A stretch of 64,000 nucleotides of DNA from Vanessa cardui (Eukaryota; Arthropoda; Insecta; Lepidoptera; Nymphalidae): NCBI RefSeq assembly GCF_905220365.1, contig NC_061135.1, positions 13,297,501-13,361,500 of the forward strand, in the 5' to 3' direction. The notes beneath the pieces were generated by a model that was not told where the DNA came from, ran no database searches, and saw only the letters and a program-made list of their open reading frames with translations. Below are positions 45,316 to 57,915 of this stretch, one piece after another (the first letter of the stretch is position 1; the number at the start of each line of letters is the position of its first letter). The position numbers were made by a program, and so were the translations under genes.

Positions 45316-45934
45316 CATACATACACATATTAAAACCTCATTTATCTATCTAAATTATTTTATCCTTCTGGAGATTCTAGAAGAAATGTCTTTAATCGAT
45401 TGCTCTTATGTTAATTTCACTTAAGAAAATTTTCTGTATTTTGTTTCCGTTTATGCATAATAAAGTATGAAATACGCATATATATATATAGATAGATAGC
45501 AAAGGCTATCTCTGATATATATACCTAAAAGAAAAGCTCTTCGATACTATAGTCAAAAGATATTATCAAAACAAATTGGAATAACGACTTTAAACTAACT
45601 AGATCAGGGAAGAACGTACGTTGCAAGCAGGTAGTCGAAAGACTGATTTGTTTGCGAGACAATATTGAGCCAATACGCGCTGGTAACGTAAGAGGATCAT
45701 TCGTAACCCCAGACTCAACAGGGTCAAGATCCATCGAGGCACAATGGCCACTCGATCTTTCTGGCTGGTACAACGTTTAACCGCGAATAGGGATATTAGA
45801 CTTCACTCGTTCTGATTATTCCGTACAATTTGTTACAAAATATATCGATATTTTTGTAACACATTTGCTGTACAATTTATTCGAATTATGACAGTCGTTA
45901 ACAATTTCCAACGATATATTATTGAATAATATAT

Positions 45935-46118
45935 GAGACAACATCAACATCACATACATTACTCTAATCCCAATGTAAGTAGCTAAAGCACCTGTGTTAT
46001 GGAAAATCAGAAGTAACGACGGTACCACATAACACCCAGACCCAAGACAACATAGAAAACTAATGATAAACTACATCGACTCGGCCGGGACCTCGGAGTG
46101 GCGTACCCATGAAAACCG
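45935..46118 (-). repeat. SINE-2 copy
   Basis: 'gacaacatcaacatcacata', 'acgacggtaccacataacac' and 'gactcggccgggacctcgga', with the head 'cgtacccatgaaaaccg'. The B box is partly deleted. Confidence 0.85.
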
Positions 46119-46199
46119 TCAAAATATATCTCGTCGTCATATATATCTCGATCATTTTTTTAAAAAGGAAAGCAACAGCATGTATTATAAAAACAAGCT

Positions 46200-46460
46200 T
46201 GTGTTTTATCAAACCACTGAGCCTGAGTTACAGCACGTGAATCTTAAGTTAAAGTTTTTAGTTTCAGCACGGGCAAAAACCACTGACTTAGCATGAGATT
46301 GATTAGTATAATTCATTTTGTGCTCGGCGGTGAGATGATTCATCATAAGTAAACCTATATGTTGTGGATGAGAATCTGCTACGCATAACTACCAATCCAC
46401 ATTGGGGCAGCGTATTGGAGTAACTCAAAATCGAACTCAGCAGTAGAATACAAAGCTACT
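46200..46460 (+). repeat. Degenerate SINE-1 copy
   Basis: 'ttgtgctcggcggtgagatg', 'ataagtaaacctatatgttg' and 'ccacattggggcagcgtatt' to 'cagcagtagaata' are in SINE-1 order, with a head that is barely recognisable. Confidence 0.65.
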
Positions 46461-47059
46461 TCCTATTTCTTTACACTCTCATAAACTGATGAACCATCGA
46501 ACTTGATACAATTATTGGGCCCACGGGTTTGAATCTAGGACCTAAACATATGCAACTTTATAACTTACAGACTACCCTCTAAACTCATCGCATATATGAA
46601 AGCAGTTCAGTACAAAAACACACATGAAAACCCAATCTCACATATTTGATAATAACACTTTTAGCAAGAACATATAACATTGGTACCTATTTGAAATATC
46701 ACCATAGTATAACAAAGTTACAAATGGAACACTAAAGTTACCCATACAACATTGGAACAAGAAAATCGATAGAAACGGTACCTGTTCCAGTCGAGCATTT
46801 AATTCAAATTTAACTGCGACTGAAGGCTTCACGCCCGATCGTACATGCTAATGCGTTGCTTTGATCAGTTATGCTGGATCTCAGTCAAACGGGTTCACAT
46901 TGTACCGTCTCCAAGTATGTGACGAGATAGCTGTCTCCTTTGCTATTGTCGTCCCATGACGTCTGTGACTCGGGCGCAAGCGAGACGAGAATTGTTTTCA
47001 AAACCACTTAAATTCGTGTTGTTTTCTTTTAATATAAAATAGGTAAGCTTACAAATTCG

Positions 47060-47205
47060 TCATCTGATGGTAAGGTCACCAAAGGCCTCTTCTGTAGGAA
47101 ATGTTAACCATTCCTTGAATTGAGCTGTTAACCTTTAGAATTACTATGTTGCGTATCTTGTACCTGTAGTTACAATGACTACTTACCCTTTAAACAGCGG
47201 AGGGT
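47060..47205 (-). repeat. Degenerate Family A copy
   Basis: 'atctgatggtaaggtcacca', 'atgttaaccattccttgaat' and 'tacctgtagttacaatgact' read in reverse follow the Family A order. It directly precedes a SINE-1 copy. Confidence 0.6.
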
Positions 47206-47209
47206 CACA

Positions 47210-47475
47210 ACGATCCGAAATGGCCCAGTGATTAGAACAAGTGCATCTTAACCGATGATTGCGGATTCAAGCCCAGTCAAGGACCACAGAATTTTCAAAT
47301 GCATAATTTGTATTTATAATTCATCTCGAATTCGGCATTGAAAGAAAACATCGCGAGTAAACTTGCATGTGTCTAGTTCCAACAAAATTCAGACAAGTGT
47401 GTATCCACCAAGCCGCATTGGAGCAGAGGCATTGGCCCAGCAGTGGGTAATTAACAGGCTGTTAAGTTTGTCGTA
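47210..47475 (+). repeat. SINE-1 copy
   Basis: 'gaaatggcccagtgattaga', B box 'ggattcaagccca', body 'gaaaacatcgcgagtaaact' and end 'cagcagtgggtaattaacag'. It lacks the 'gaatatgttccaaac' segment by deletion. Confidence 0.85.
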
Positions 47476-48609
47476 TGTGGTGGCAACAAGCCGGGGCCTT
47501 GGAGAGCCATATCATCAAGTGTAATTAGTTTCGAATTATGTTGCAAATTTTTATATCTCGTAATTTCTAGCTGCAGTAACGTTTCCCTCGCATGTCAATT
47601 ATAACTTAGTCGCACCGTATCATGTTACAATCGAGGCTTAAAACGATTCGGGAAATTTTCTTTTTCCCATAAACAGGAAAATAAGCTATTGCAACGATGG
47701 CTACAATCGAAAACACTTCACCAATTGCAATTAAACTGTGGTTCTTGATAAAGATAAAAGTTTCAAGCACCGGTAGGTTATTATGTTATTCCAAAATTTA
47801 AAAAAAAAACCTGAAGTTATACTGTGACTCCAGTCTCTTCTCTGAACCAAAAATGTATGATTTAAAAAGGTTGAAGTAATAAATCTCTACTATCTGATAG
47901 AAATATCAATAAGTACAGTAACTCTAAGCCCTTACCATTTTTATTAAGTCTGCCCTGATACATAGTTCTATGTTTAAATTTTAAGTGTGTTGAAATAAAT
48001 ACAAATATATCACCTCAACACAATAAAGAAACATGAGTATCAATCATCACAATTAGCAATCATTGTTAATATGTAAGAAAATCTTTATTTTTAAAGCATC
48101 ATTTTGTACATATTTCAATTACAATAAAAAAGTTTACAAGCTAAAAATGTACTATAATATTTATCAGTTATCAGTCTAAAATGAAAAAACATAACTTTAT
48201 TTATTCCGTACAAAGGCATCACACATATTTCCGAGAAACTGACGCAAATAGAGGCGATTGTAAATAAAAAGCAATATCGTTTTTGTCATACGACATGTAT
48301 TTGCATGATAACAAGGCATTTGTTTGTTCCCTCCGTTCCATCCTCTATACACACATCGAAAACGTAGAAACTACATACACAGAAACTATTTAAGCTACGA
48401 CACTAGAACAGGGACAATAATAACAAATGCTATTCTTGTCCCAAAACTCTCCATAGAGTTAAATGAAACAAAAAATTGAATTATATTTAAGTTGACATCT
48501 GTTGCTCTCACACATACATAAGGTAACCCATACATGTGTAATTTAACATGTATGTCATAAATAAAAATGGTTTTAGTAAATATTCAAAACAATGACAATA
48601 AAATTTGTT

Positions 48610-48828
48610 ACTTATATTTTGTTGGGTTTTCAAAGCCTAAGTCACACCTTATTACACCAGCTTTCTGCCAGAGAAAGACCCGTCAAAATCGATCCAACCG
48701 TTCAAAAGATTAGCGGGAACAATCAGACTGACAAAATATTATTTTGGTATATGTTCATTTAGTAAAAAGTGGTTATTAAAAATCACAAACACTCACTCCA
48801 ATTTTATTATATGTAAAGATAGATAAAA
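48610..48828 (+). repeat. Dispersed repeat D copy
   Basis: 'tctgccagagaaagacccgt', 'cgttcaaaagattagcggga', 'catttagtaaaaagtggtta' and 'cactccaattttattatatg'. It is diverged but co-linear with 18,700. Confidence 0.7.
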
Positions 48829-50680
48829 CGTCGACTAAAAATGTAAAAGCCTAGAATAGAGAATGTCTTTATTTAAAAAAAAAAGAAAAAAAATCTTCAA
48901 AGGGCGTTGTCGTTTCTTCGTTTACAATACACACTTAGAACCGGAAATAAAGATACAAAATATAAGTATTCAAATGCAATGGACCGAAAACGGGCTTGTT
49001 GTAAGCTAAAACCTTTTTATAGATATTCTTATAAACTCAACCATTCGTAACCGTTGCTTTGTTAATTAGAAGAATTAAAATTGTTTTTTTCCTTATACGA
49101 TACATATGAATAATTATATACATAAATGTAATTTATTTTAACAGGAAAAAACAGTTCTGTATTTGTAATATTTGTAATCATGTCGGCGTAATTAAAACAG
49201 ACGTTATTATAATTGATATTATATTTCAATTAATGTATATAAATAGGGGGCGGCATAGTGTGTAGGCTTAGCTGTATGAGAATATAATTGAACAATATTT
49301 GAGGCAGACCATTTGCCTAAGGAAAGATATTTGCTGGTGATTCCCGCTAATTCCACCATCACAGGTGATCATACCCTTTTAATAGCAGATGATGGTAATG
49401 ATGATCTAACCTCTTTGGTCATACTTTTGCCGTTAACAAAAACGTATGGAAATTTATTATTTATTTAAGTCATATATTTCTTGCTGGGAATTATGTGAGC
49501 CACGTTGGGTTGAATTTATTTCATAACACAACCTATTTATTACACATGGGAATTACAAAGCTGACGAAACCTTTGACAAAGTTCTTGACAAAATCAGAAT
49601 GTAACAAATACCTCACTAAAAATGTAACTTACATTGAAACTAATGAATGTACTAACTTACACATAAATAAGAATCCTCAGTTTTGCTTCGGCCATAATCG
49701 ACTGGACAGTCCAAGGCTATTATCCTAATGGCCTGTTTTCTAAACCGTTAGGTACACGACGGTCCATCAGTCGAGATTACGTTGTCCCGGGATCGAGGTC
49801 TGCTTAATCTAATTTGTAAACAGAGGTACAGCGAGCGAAGCAATCGCTATTTGATCCCCTCGACTCATTATAGATTAACCGGTTTTCGGTTTAGCTTACC
49901 AACTATTCGGTAGTTCACTTTTAAACTAAAATAACCTGGAAAAATGTCCGCACTCAGATCGTACTACGCAAGCTCCAGTGGTTCCAGAATCAGATTAAGG
50001 ATAATTTTTAAGTACACTTCCAAGAATCTTATTTTAGTTTACTCTGTAAGTAAATTATTACCGTGTTAGTGCTATTAAATTAAAACATTTACAGACTGTT
50101 TTTATTTAAAGGTAGTAATGTCTCATACATACATTAAGAGTTTCTTCCATCATGCCGTTTCAGAGTGAAAGTGTAGGGAAAGTTTATCTGATTCACATTG
50201 CTTTTCTTAGTCGCCTTTAATAACATCGGTCATTATGAAATTAATTATTTAGTATCCTAGATAAAATTAATAGTCGTTTCAATTTATTTTGGTTCTTCAT
50301 ATTATTACTTTCAATCGACTCTCAATAAAAGCTCGATGGAATAAACGATTCGATACTCTTTGAATCCAATCAAAGTTTCCAATAAATTTCAATCCCTATG
50401 AATCATCAGCTTAACCTTTGTTGGTTATGATCAACGCTGTTTAACCCACTAACCTATTGAATTACGAGCGATTACAGGAATATAGGCAAAGTTTTGCCAC
50501 ATCGCGTGATCTCGCCCGACTACCGAATGAGTTGGAAATTGTTCCAGCGTTTAAGTCTAATAACTATAGCAAGTGTTTTATTATAAACACTATTTGATTA
50601 CAGCTCGGCACGCAGTTGCGAATACGTTTCTTGGAAGATGTCGATTACATTCATTAATTATTTAAAAAAAAAAATCAATA
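48829..50680. other. Unique AT-rich stretch, nothing recognised
   Basis: No repeat family, tRNA or exon could be supported. A plus-strand 77-residue frame at 49,495-49,728 has no domain signature and ordinary AT-rich codon use. Confidence 0.4.
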
Positions 50681-50831
50681 ATTTATTACAGTTATTATTT
50701 ACGGGATATTTACCATGTTTTACCGATATTTCGACATTATTTACGAATGTCTTGTTCACGAGACTGTATCTAACTGAGGATAAAAATAAAAAAACATAAT
50801 AAATATCCCGTAATTAATAACAGTAATAATA
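50681..50831. repeat. Foldback with 'TACGGGATATTTA' arms
   Basis: Left arm 50,681-50,712 and right arm 50,800-50,831 are inverted. The inner 13 bases are identical and the outer parts are imperfect, AT-rich pairs. The centre holds 'gatatttcgacattatttac' then 'gaatgtcttgttcacgagac', a segment I know from lepidopteran dispersed repeats. This suggests a small MITE-like unit. Confidence 0.7.
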
Positions 50832-51501
50832 AAAATAACCATGTTAATTTAAAATCTTATAATGAGCAATTTTTTTTAGTGTGACGAAATAATTTCTTTA
50901 AGTGTACCAAAGTGCATAAAATTACATTATACATTACATAAGAATACAATTAATTTATTTTATTTACTTTCTTGCGTAATCTAATTAAACAACGCCCAAA
51001 ATAACCAAGTACATGTAATTATATGAGTCATGCTAATAAAAATTATATTGAATATTGTATTGTAATATATTGATTTATTTGGTTATTATATAAGTATAAA
51101 ATATACAAAACAACGTATCTTGAATCATGGAACCTTTGAAACACTCGTTTATTCCTATTTTAAATTAGTATAACCTAATTTTCATTATAAGTTTTAGCGT
51201 CTGCAATTTACGTTATGTATAAATTTATTTATACATACTGTTTTAATAAAAATCAATGAAGCGACAAACATAAATAAAGACGAATTTTTAGAAAGAAAAA
51301 TGAAAAAAGAATTAAGCGTTAAATGTTTCAATAATACCTACTGAACGGTACACGTCTAAAGACGTTCGAAACTGGAAACGATATTTGTCTGGTCCTTTAC
51401 CGTTCTCACTAACGTTAAACGAAGCAAGAAACTATACTGAAATAAACGTCCAGTTCGAGACAAAAGTTGTCGTTGCAAATACAATACGACCCGGTTATAT
51501 T

Positions 51502-51825
51502 ACGACGAGATGGCCCAGTGGTTAGAACGCGTGCATCTTAAGCGATGATTGCGGGTTCAAACCCATATAGCACCACTGAATATTCATGTGCTTAATTTGG
51601 GTTTCTAATTCATCTCATTCTTGACGGATATCATAAGGAAACCTGCATGTGGCTAATTTAAAAGAAATTCTACCAAATGTGTATTCTTCCAACCCATATT
51701 GCAACAGGGTGGTGGCATATGTTCCAAACCTCGTCCTTAAAGGTCCTTATCTTCAAAGGGAGTTGAGGTCTTAGCCCAGCAGTGGGAAATTTAAAGGCTG
51801 TTGTTGTTTTTGTTGTCTATTACGA
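51502..51825 (+). repeat. SINE-1 copy, full length
   Basis: 'gacgagatggcccagtggtt', B box 'gcgggttcaaaccca', body 'taaggaaacctgcatgtggc', an internal duplication around 'ccttaaaggtccttatcttc', end 'cagcagtgggaaatttaaag' and a (TTG)n tail. Confidence 0.88.
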
Positions 51826-52486
51826 CGTTTGTTCTTAGAGACAATTCCCTAATAATAACTTTAGTATGTACAGTCGTATCATGTAATAATACAGAATGTA
51901 TGATTTTTGTAGCGAGGCTATATAATTAGGGTTGTTCCAATTTCATTGAAAATAATTTACATTTGCTATTTTAGTATAAATCGAAAATTGGTCGGTTCAT
52001 CCTTTTAATGTAATATATTAAAGTTAATTTCGAATATACACAATATTGAAGACATCATTTATCAATCTGTGAATTAACCGTAACATATAAATAAAGTACT
52101 TTGTGGTCTTTTGAGCTCAACATTCCATATAAATCATGTAATCATCTTTTATATCTTTTAAAAAACGTCTTTGCTTTGCTAGTTTCATCGATGTACATTA
52201 CAAAATTGTACTTCGCGAAAATAAATGTATATTATAACACTATAATACACAAATACGTCTTAACTACCTCGAAAGTTCAAAATATTAGTGAAGATATTTC
52301 GCGTGAGTAGTTTCGAAGATTACTTCCTACATCCAAACTTTACCCCTTTATAATTAATTACAAGATTATTTGAAGATGTATGTCTCCAAACTAACTCATT
52401 ATCTACTTGAGCCCTTGTGAGCGGTGGAAATCGACTGTAGTCTATATAAAATACATATTTCTTTAAAATATAAGGTACTTGCATTT

Positions 52487-52530
52487 GTTCCATCTGATGG
52501 CAAATGGTCACCACCATGGCCCATGGAAAA
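52487..52530 (-). repeat. Family A 3' scrap
   Basis: 'ccatctgatggcaaatggtc' then 'accaccatggcccatgg' is the Family A end in reverse. Open frames on both strands here are not genes. Confidence 0.5.
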
Positions 52531-52644
52531 TTGCACTGTAAGCACAACCAAACTCAAACACAATTTCTTTAACACTGCCACTGGTTCAGCAGTGAAATCA
52601 ACCTGACCTGCGAAGAACTGGCTAAAGAAACTCAAACGGTCTAG

Positions 52645-52765
52645 TCTTAGATTTTCGCGATTATTAAACATTGAAATAAAACTAGTTTTAATGGATTTAA
52701 ATCGCGTATATTAATTATTTTCATCACCCCGACTTTTCGAGCACTTTACAGCGTTCGTGTGCTAT
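52645..52765 (+). repeat. Dispersed repeat, 'TTTTCGCGATTATT..CACCCCGAC' family
   Basis: 'cttagattttcgcgattatt', 'gaaataaaactagttttaat' and 'aaatcgcgtatattaattat' to 'tcatcaccccgacttttcga'. Its first half, inverted, makes up the structure at 28,635-28,740. Confidence 0.7.
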
Positions 52766-54344
52766 CTAATGGTATGTGTGCTAATCATATTCGATGCAAC
52801 CGACCTTACGACGTATATTATTTATGTGCATTTAAAGTTACAAGAGTGAATATTGCTATTTGACAGTAGAATATGAGTAAGAAGTACTTACCCAGAGGGA
52901 TTGAACGAGGACCTCGTTGACCAAGTGAATGATGTAAAAGATGAAGTTCATAGAATGGATAGATAGAATGGAAATGGAAAATTTTCAAAATTCAAAACTC
53001 TCACCCCTAGCATTAATGCATGCAGAACGAGCTAATAAAGGCGAGTGGCGGGCGGTAGTAAATTCGTGCACGGTTGACATTTATCCGAAGTTACATCCGT
53101 TACAATAACAGTCGCAGTTACGATATCCGAGCGTCTCCCATTTGTTCTAGTTCCCCGGCTGTGAGCAATGCCTGTTAAGGTGATGTCTGCACTTCGTTAG
53201 CTGAGATATTCGAAGCGATAGGTAACAGTTACTATTTGTTACATTAATGAGTTTCGGAAGACTGAAGATCAAATGTCTTACAACCTCCACAAGATGTAAA
53301 CTCAAAACTCAAAATCACTTATTCGTTTTCCCTTTCTAGTTAATTATTCACTGTCAAAAAACAATAAGCTGTCAAACCGGTGCAAGTTTTTACTGACTCA
53401 CTTAATTTTAAGCCGAATCACAAAAATTGAATTCGAAGGGAACGCAAGACCCCACACCCACCATACCCATTGCTCACAAAATTTCTCTTATTGCTTATTA
53501 TTATCAAAACCAACCAAATACTATTTATTTGTATTCTTTATTTTCAAGTATTCGCATTTAATTTTTTAATCATTAAACTAAATCATAACAATGCAACAAT
53601 TAAATAGATATCCAGAAAAATTTAAATTGAATGTCACGTATTAAGTCCAATTCAGATGCCATTCCATCTCCCAGCATCTAATTGTCTTAGCATAGCAAAT
53701 ACAACTCGAGTTTTATATAAAACCCTACAGAAACCGAGGCGTGCTTCTTGGATTAGTGTTTCGGGTCGCGGCGCTGCGCTAACATCATTAAAATTCAAAA
53801 CAACACACCCGCCAGCTCCCTCCAGAAATATTTACTACCCTCTATTCCGCATAGATTCATGCGATGGTCGAGTTTGATTATTTAAATGTTTTATGAATAT
53901 ATTTTCGTACGTTCTTAACTTTTTTATATTTTGAGCGATCGATTCAGTTAATTATTGTATTGTTTTGGTAACTATCCAGATAGCTACTATGATTACGTTT
54001 CATACATTCAGATTTCGTTACATGTCAAAGAATATTGAAAGAATATACATTACTGTTTTCCAATAGGAAAAGAAAATACGCTACTCGTATTGCCGACCTA
54101 AAATCATTGCGTCTTTTATATAGAGTAAAAAAGATTAACAATTTTTTTTGTAAAGTAGTAATTAACTTCAGATTATGATTACTAATAAAATCATTGAATT
54201 ATTTATTTATACATTAAAATACATCATAAAGCATGAAACGCCGTTGATGTATCACGCCAGTCATGTGGGCTTGCGTCACTCTGACCATAAGAATAAGAAA
54301 GAAAAAGTTCACCTATGTTATCACACAGCTTCGTGCGTACTTTT

Positions 54345-54465
54345 TTTTTATTATTATTCTTTATTGCACAAATAAAACATGTACAAAGGGCGGACTTAAC
54401 GCTATAACAGCATTTTCTGCCAGCCAGAATCTTCCTAATTGGTCATGAGGACATCTATCACAAAG
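54345..54465 (-). repeat. 5'-truncated non-LTR 3' end
   Basis: 'ttattctttattgcacaaat', 'catgtacaaagggcggactt' and 'ttctgccagccagaatcttc' parallel the 3' UTR at 37,570-37,680. This copy is a short 5'-truncated insertion of a related element. Confidence 0.7.
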
Positions 54466-55263
54466 AAGAACAGATAATAAATACATGAGAAAACAAACCT
54501 CAATTACTGCGAACGTGTCACTTGCAGAAGAGAACGTACCTGAAACGATAAAAAAATATTCGTATTAACATTCTATAAACACATCGTTCATATTATAGCT
54601 TAACTTGATCGCGAACCGTGAAACATCGACCTTATTATTTATTCTAGCTTATGATACGATATGATATTTTAAATGTATAGTGTTTTAGGGATTTGCGTAC
54701 TTTGTACTGTCTTTAAAGCTTAGACTTCATTGCAAATTTCATCAAACTCCGTTACGACTCGAAGAGGTTTGGTCGCTTAGAAATGTAGAAAAATTAACAG
54801 ATATATTTGACTATTTATGGTAACTAGTAGTCTTTATTTATGGCATTAATGTATTGTTATTGATCCAGTTAACACTGGCTATCAACACGGCTAAATTTAT
54901 GTAAGTCAATAATCTTAGACAGACAGATATAAATACGTGAAAAAAATTGAGTACTCTTTTTACTTATTATTTCAATTGATAAATAAACAAGAACAAAGAT
55001 AATTAAAACAAAAATAAAGAGTTACAAATCCTAAAAGATTAAACGGTTTTTATAAAAATATCACAATATTAATTAATTCTTGTAATAAAAAAAATCTCAG
55101 TTGAACTTAGTTAATTATAATGAAATCTAAAAATTTTCACAGTATATGTATTCGTATAAACACAAACTAGACTCGGAATTTAACCTAAATGAGAAAAAAC
55201 TATTTGGTTTGGCACCAACGCGCGAAACTTAATTAGTAAATATAGCGATACAATCTCTTATTA

Positions 55264-55446
55264 ACCTACCTCAAAAAAGGAGGTTCTCAGATCGATTGTT
55301 TGTATGTATGCATGTTTATCCACGGTTATCTCGCGTTTGGCTGAAGCTATCTGGATGCGGTTTTCAGAAAAGTATTTGTTACATTCAGGAGAAGGTTTTA
55401 TTGCTTTAACCAACTCGAAAAAAAGGAGGTTCTTAGTTTGACCCAT
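55264..55446. repeat. Dispersed repeat with 'AAAAAAGGAGGTTCT' at both ends
   Basis: 'acctcaaaaaaggaggttct' at 55,268 and 'actcgaaaaaaaggaggttc' at 55,414 bracket a 146-bp unit with 'tatctggatgcggttttcag'. The GGAGGTT motif is typical of a common insect dispersed repeat. The minus-strand frame covering it is not a gene. Confidence 0.65.
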
Positions 55447-55589
55447 AATTATTTATATTTAGAAGATACATTATTACGTTATTTAGTAACTATTAAATTC
55501 GAAATTAAAAAAAAATAAGTAACACATTTCCTAGCAATGATATATAAAAAAGAAATTTACGTTTTTTTTTTCTATTTATCAAAATCAGT

Positions 55590-55800
55590 TTGTTTTAAAT
55601 CAGATCGCGAGTCAGCTGGATATCGTTTACGACGTAATAAACACTTTAACGGTGTCAGGCGAAAGATCGATAGGCCTTTCCAAACACACCCGAATAGGCC
55701 TCCGCGTCACTTGGGAACCAGTCTTATACGTGAACATTACGTGTGACGTCACAGAGGAAGTGAGAAAGTTATCGGCGTCTAAATCCTAGCCCAGGGGAGT
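55590..55800. other. GC-elevated noncoding patch with a CRE palindrome
   Basis: 'aacactttaacggtgtcagg', 'aataggcctccgcgtcactt' and a perfect TGACGTCA at 55,744-55,751, the binding sequence of CREB/ATF factors. No supported coding frame. A possible enhancer; inference only. Confidence 0.3.
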
Positions 55801-55944
55801 GTACGTTACCCTAATATATATAAAATCCAAGTTGGCATAATTCAATTTCACCTGAAAGAGAAGGTGCAGAGTGGAATAAAATTATGGCTCCCGGAGGATT
55901 GCGGTGATCTACAATCACAGAATGTACATTTTCGTCATCAATAT

Positions 55945-56400
55945 ATACACCTTTACTTGGTAGTAAAGCTTCGTCCAAGCCCTTCCGGGAATATACCGCT
56001 GGCTCATCGTATATTCTACCACAAACCATACCACCGTAACAACAGGCACAAGGGACAGAAATGAAATCAAATCAATTGTATTCAAGTAAACTTCACATTA
56101 AAGCGCTTATGAAATGTCGATAGTTAAATACTACCACCGTTTCGGAAAGCAGTCTCCAGCGAGCAGAAGCGGCAAGAAACTCGCATAGTTGCTCTTTTCA
56201 AATAAACAGATTGACAATGCTGTTCTTTACACTAATTTGTGTCCTGTTGTGGAACCCGAGCGTTTTTTCTACTATTTTTGTAATTAATTTATTTTTTAAC
56301 AATTTAGTCTTAAATAATATCTTAGTTCCCAATGTTGGTGGCGCATTGGCAATGTGACTGTGACCAATGTCCATGGCCAACCATTCAGCAACTGATGGCC
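55945..56400 (+). repeat. Family A copy split by a nested insertion
   Basis: The left part (55,945-56,058, 'tcgtccaagcccttccggga' to 'acaggcacaagggaca') stops where intact copies continue with 'taacatcttagttccc'. The right part resumes at 56,313 ('atatcttagttcccaatgtt') and ends near 56,400. The 254-bp insert contains the non-LTR 3' end listed next. The order is clear: Family A is older. Confidence 0.75.
56063..56262 (-). repeat. Non-LTR 3' end nested in Family A
   Basis: Read in reverse it is the 20,811 family: tail 'aaatcaaatcaattg', then 'ctaccaccgtttcggaaagc' and 'agaagcggcaagaaactcgc'. It extends to about 56,262, matching the extra segment after the copy at 1,540. Confidence 0.7.
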
Positions 56401-57372
56401 GAAATGACAGCACTATTACCCGTTACAAATAAATGTTTCCAAATTTGAATAATGTTCCGAAGCATTTCAAAGGCAAGTCATTTAATCTGCATGAACCAAT
56501 TCTAGTTTTCGAGAACATAACAAAATCAAATAACACTCGCGACACGAGTGTTCCGTACATTCGGTATGGCAATTATATATTTTTTTAAATCTCCTTGAAA
56601 CTTTGTTTTTCAGTTCACTGTACGTTACGTATTATGTTTTACTATATAATTGTTCATTAGCTCGTAAAAAATCTGAGGTAGAGTGTATTTAACAAATATT
56701 GTTTTCATTTTCAGTATGTAGTTCAGTATGTAGTACATCATTTTATGATCATATAACACTTATTTTAATACAGCATGATTTACTGCGAAGAATATATGAT
56801 AATATGGACTTCGAAGTATGTCATGTAATATCATATTCAAACATACGTATCATAGAATCTTTCAAATAAAGACAATTTCATGTAGATTTAAAACAAATAA
56901 TTGTTTTATTCCAAATTTGAAATAAAGTACAACAAACAAAAACACTCTTCACAATATACACAAGGCAAATCTTTTGATTAGACCAATCGACTATACATTG
57001 TTATATCATCAACATCAAATAAAAAACAGATTGCACACAGCTATACACTGTACTAGTTCTTTTATACACGACGGAACCCTAAAACCAACAAAGAGGTTAC
57101 TAAAAATAGGCAACTAAAAATATTGACCGGAAACTAAAGCTTACCTGCAATTATGTTTTATGTACGGGAAAATAAATACAAAGGAATTCCTTGCGAACAA
57201 AATTATTTAATATTTTAAAATAAAAACGAATCATTTCACATACTATTAAAAAAAAGTGATACTTGATAAATGGAACTGACACTAGTTTTTTCAACGTGAA
57301 GTTAGTCAACTTCAATACTGTATGAAATAGATGCAATTTACTGGTACCTACTGGTAGTTGAATAAAATCCTC

Positions 57373-57500
57373 GCTCGTTCGTGGAGCGGACGTCGACCTG
57401 CCTGCCTACCAACGTGCGCCCGACGTAACCATGTTACGTCCGCGACTTGACGTTTCGGTGACGTGACGTCTGCGGTACATGCGGCCGTTGAATTCGCCAA
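57373..57500. promoter_or_regulatory. CpG-rich patch with repeated GACGT motifs
   Basis: 'gcggacgtcgacctgcctgc', 'acttgacgtttcggtgacgt' and 'gacgtctgcggtacatgcgg'. At least six GACGT/ACGTC occurrences lie within 110 bp, plus an ACGTAAC-CAT-GTTACGT inverted repeat (57,423-57,439). The surroundings are AT-rich. It could be a promoter or enhancer of a gene outside the window. No coding frame is supported. Confidence 0.3.
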
Positions 57501-57711
57501 ATATTTACCTAGCCGTTAAGAGCTGTACGTAAATCACCATACAAGTCGGGGCCACATCTCGTTTGACTGTAAATTTAATACACCGCCACAAAGGCTTTGT
57601 GCACTACGTATTGCGTTACGACGATCGATGATATTTGGGGCAATATCACGAGACCGTTTAGCTAACTAAGTACGCAGTTCTAAATTTAATGTACAAAGCT
57701 AAATGCATCAT

Positions 57712-57915
57712 AATCTATATTCATATCAAAAATGTGAAAGTACTATCTCTCTGATTGTCTGTCGCTCTTTCACGACCAAACCACAGAACAGAATTTGGTG
57801 AAATTTCCTATGAAGCATACTAAAACTTCAAGGAAAGACATAGGCTACGTTTTTTGCCTGACACGTGACATCCAATCAAATAAAACGCGTGCGAAGCCGC
57901 GCGTGTCAACTAGAA
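57712..57915 (+). repeat. RTE-like 3' fragment, well preserved
   Basis: 'aatctatattcatatcaaaa', 'gtctgtcgctctttcacgac', 'cagaacagaatttggtgaaa', 'gacataggctacgttttttg' and the end 'gaagccgcgcgtgtcaacta'. This is the most complete unit of the family in the window. Confidence 0.8.

Noticed and set aside
45525..45773. 82-residue minus-strand open frame in unique sequence
   Set aside because: No family resemblance or splice context. The composition is slightly elevated in GC but not codon-like.
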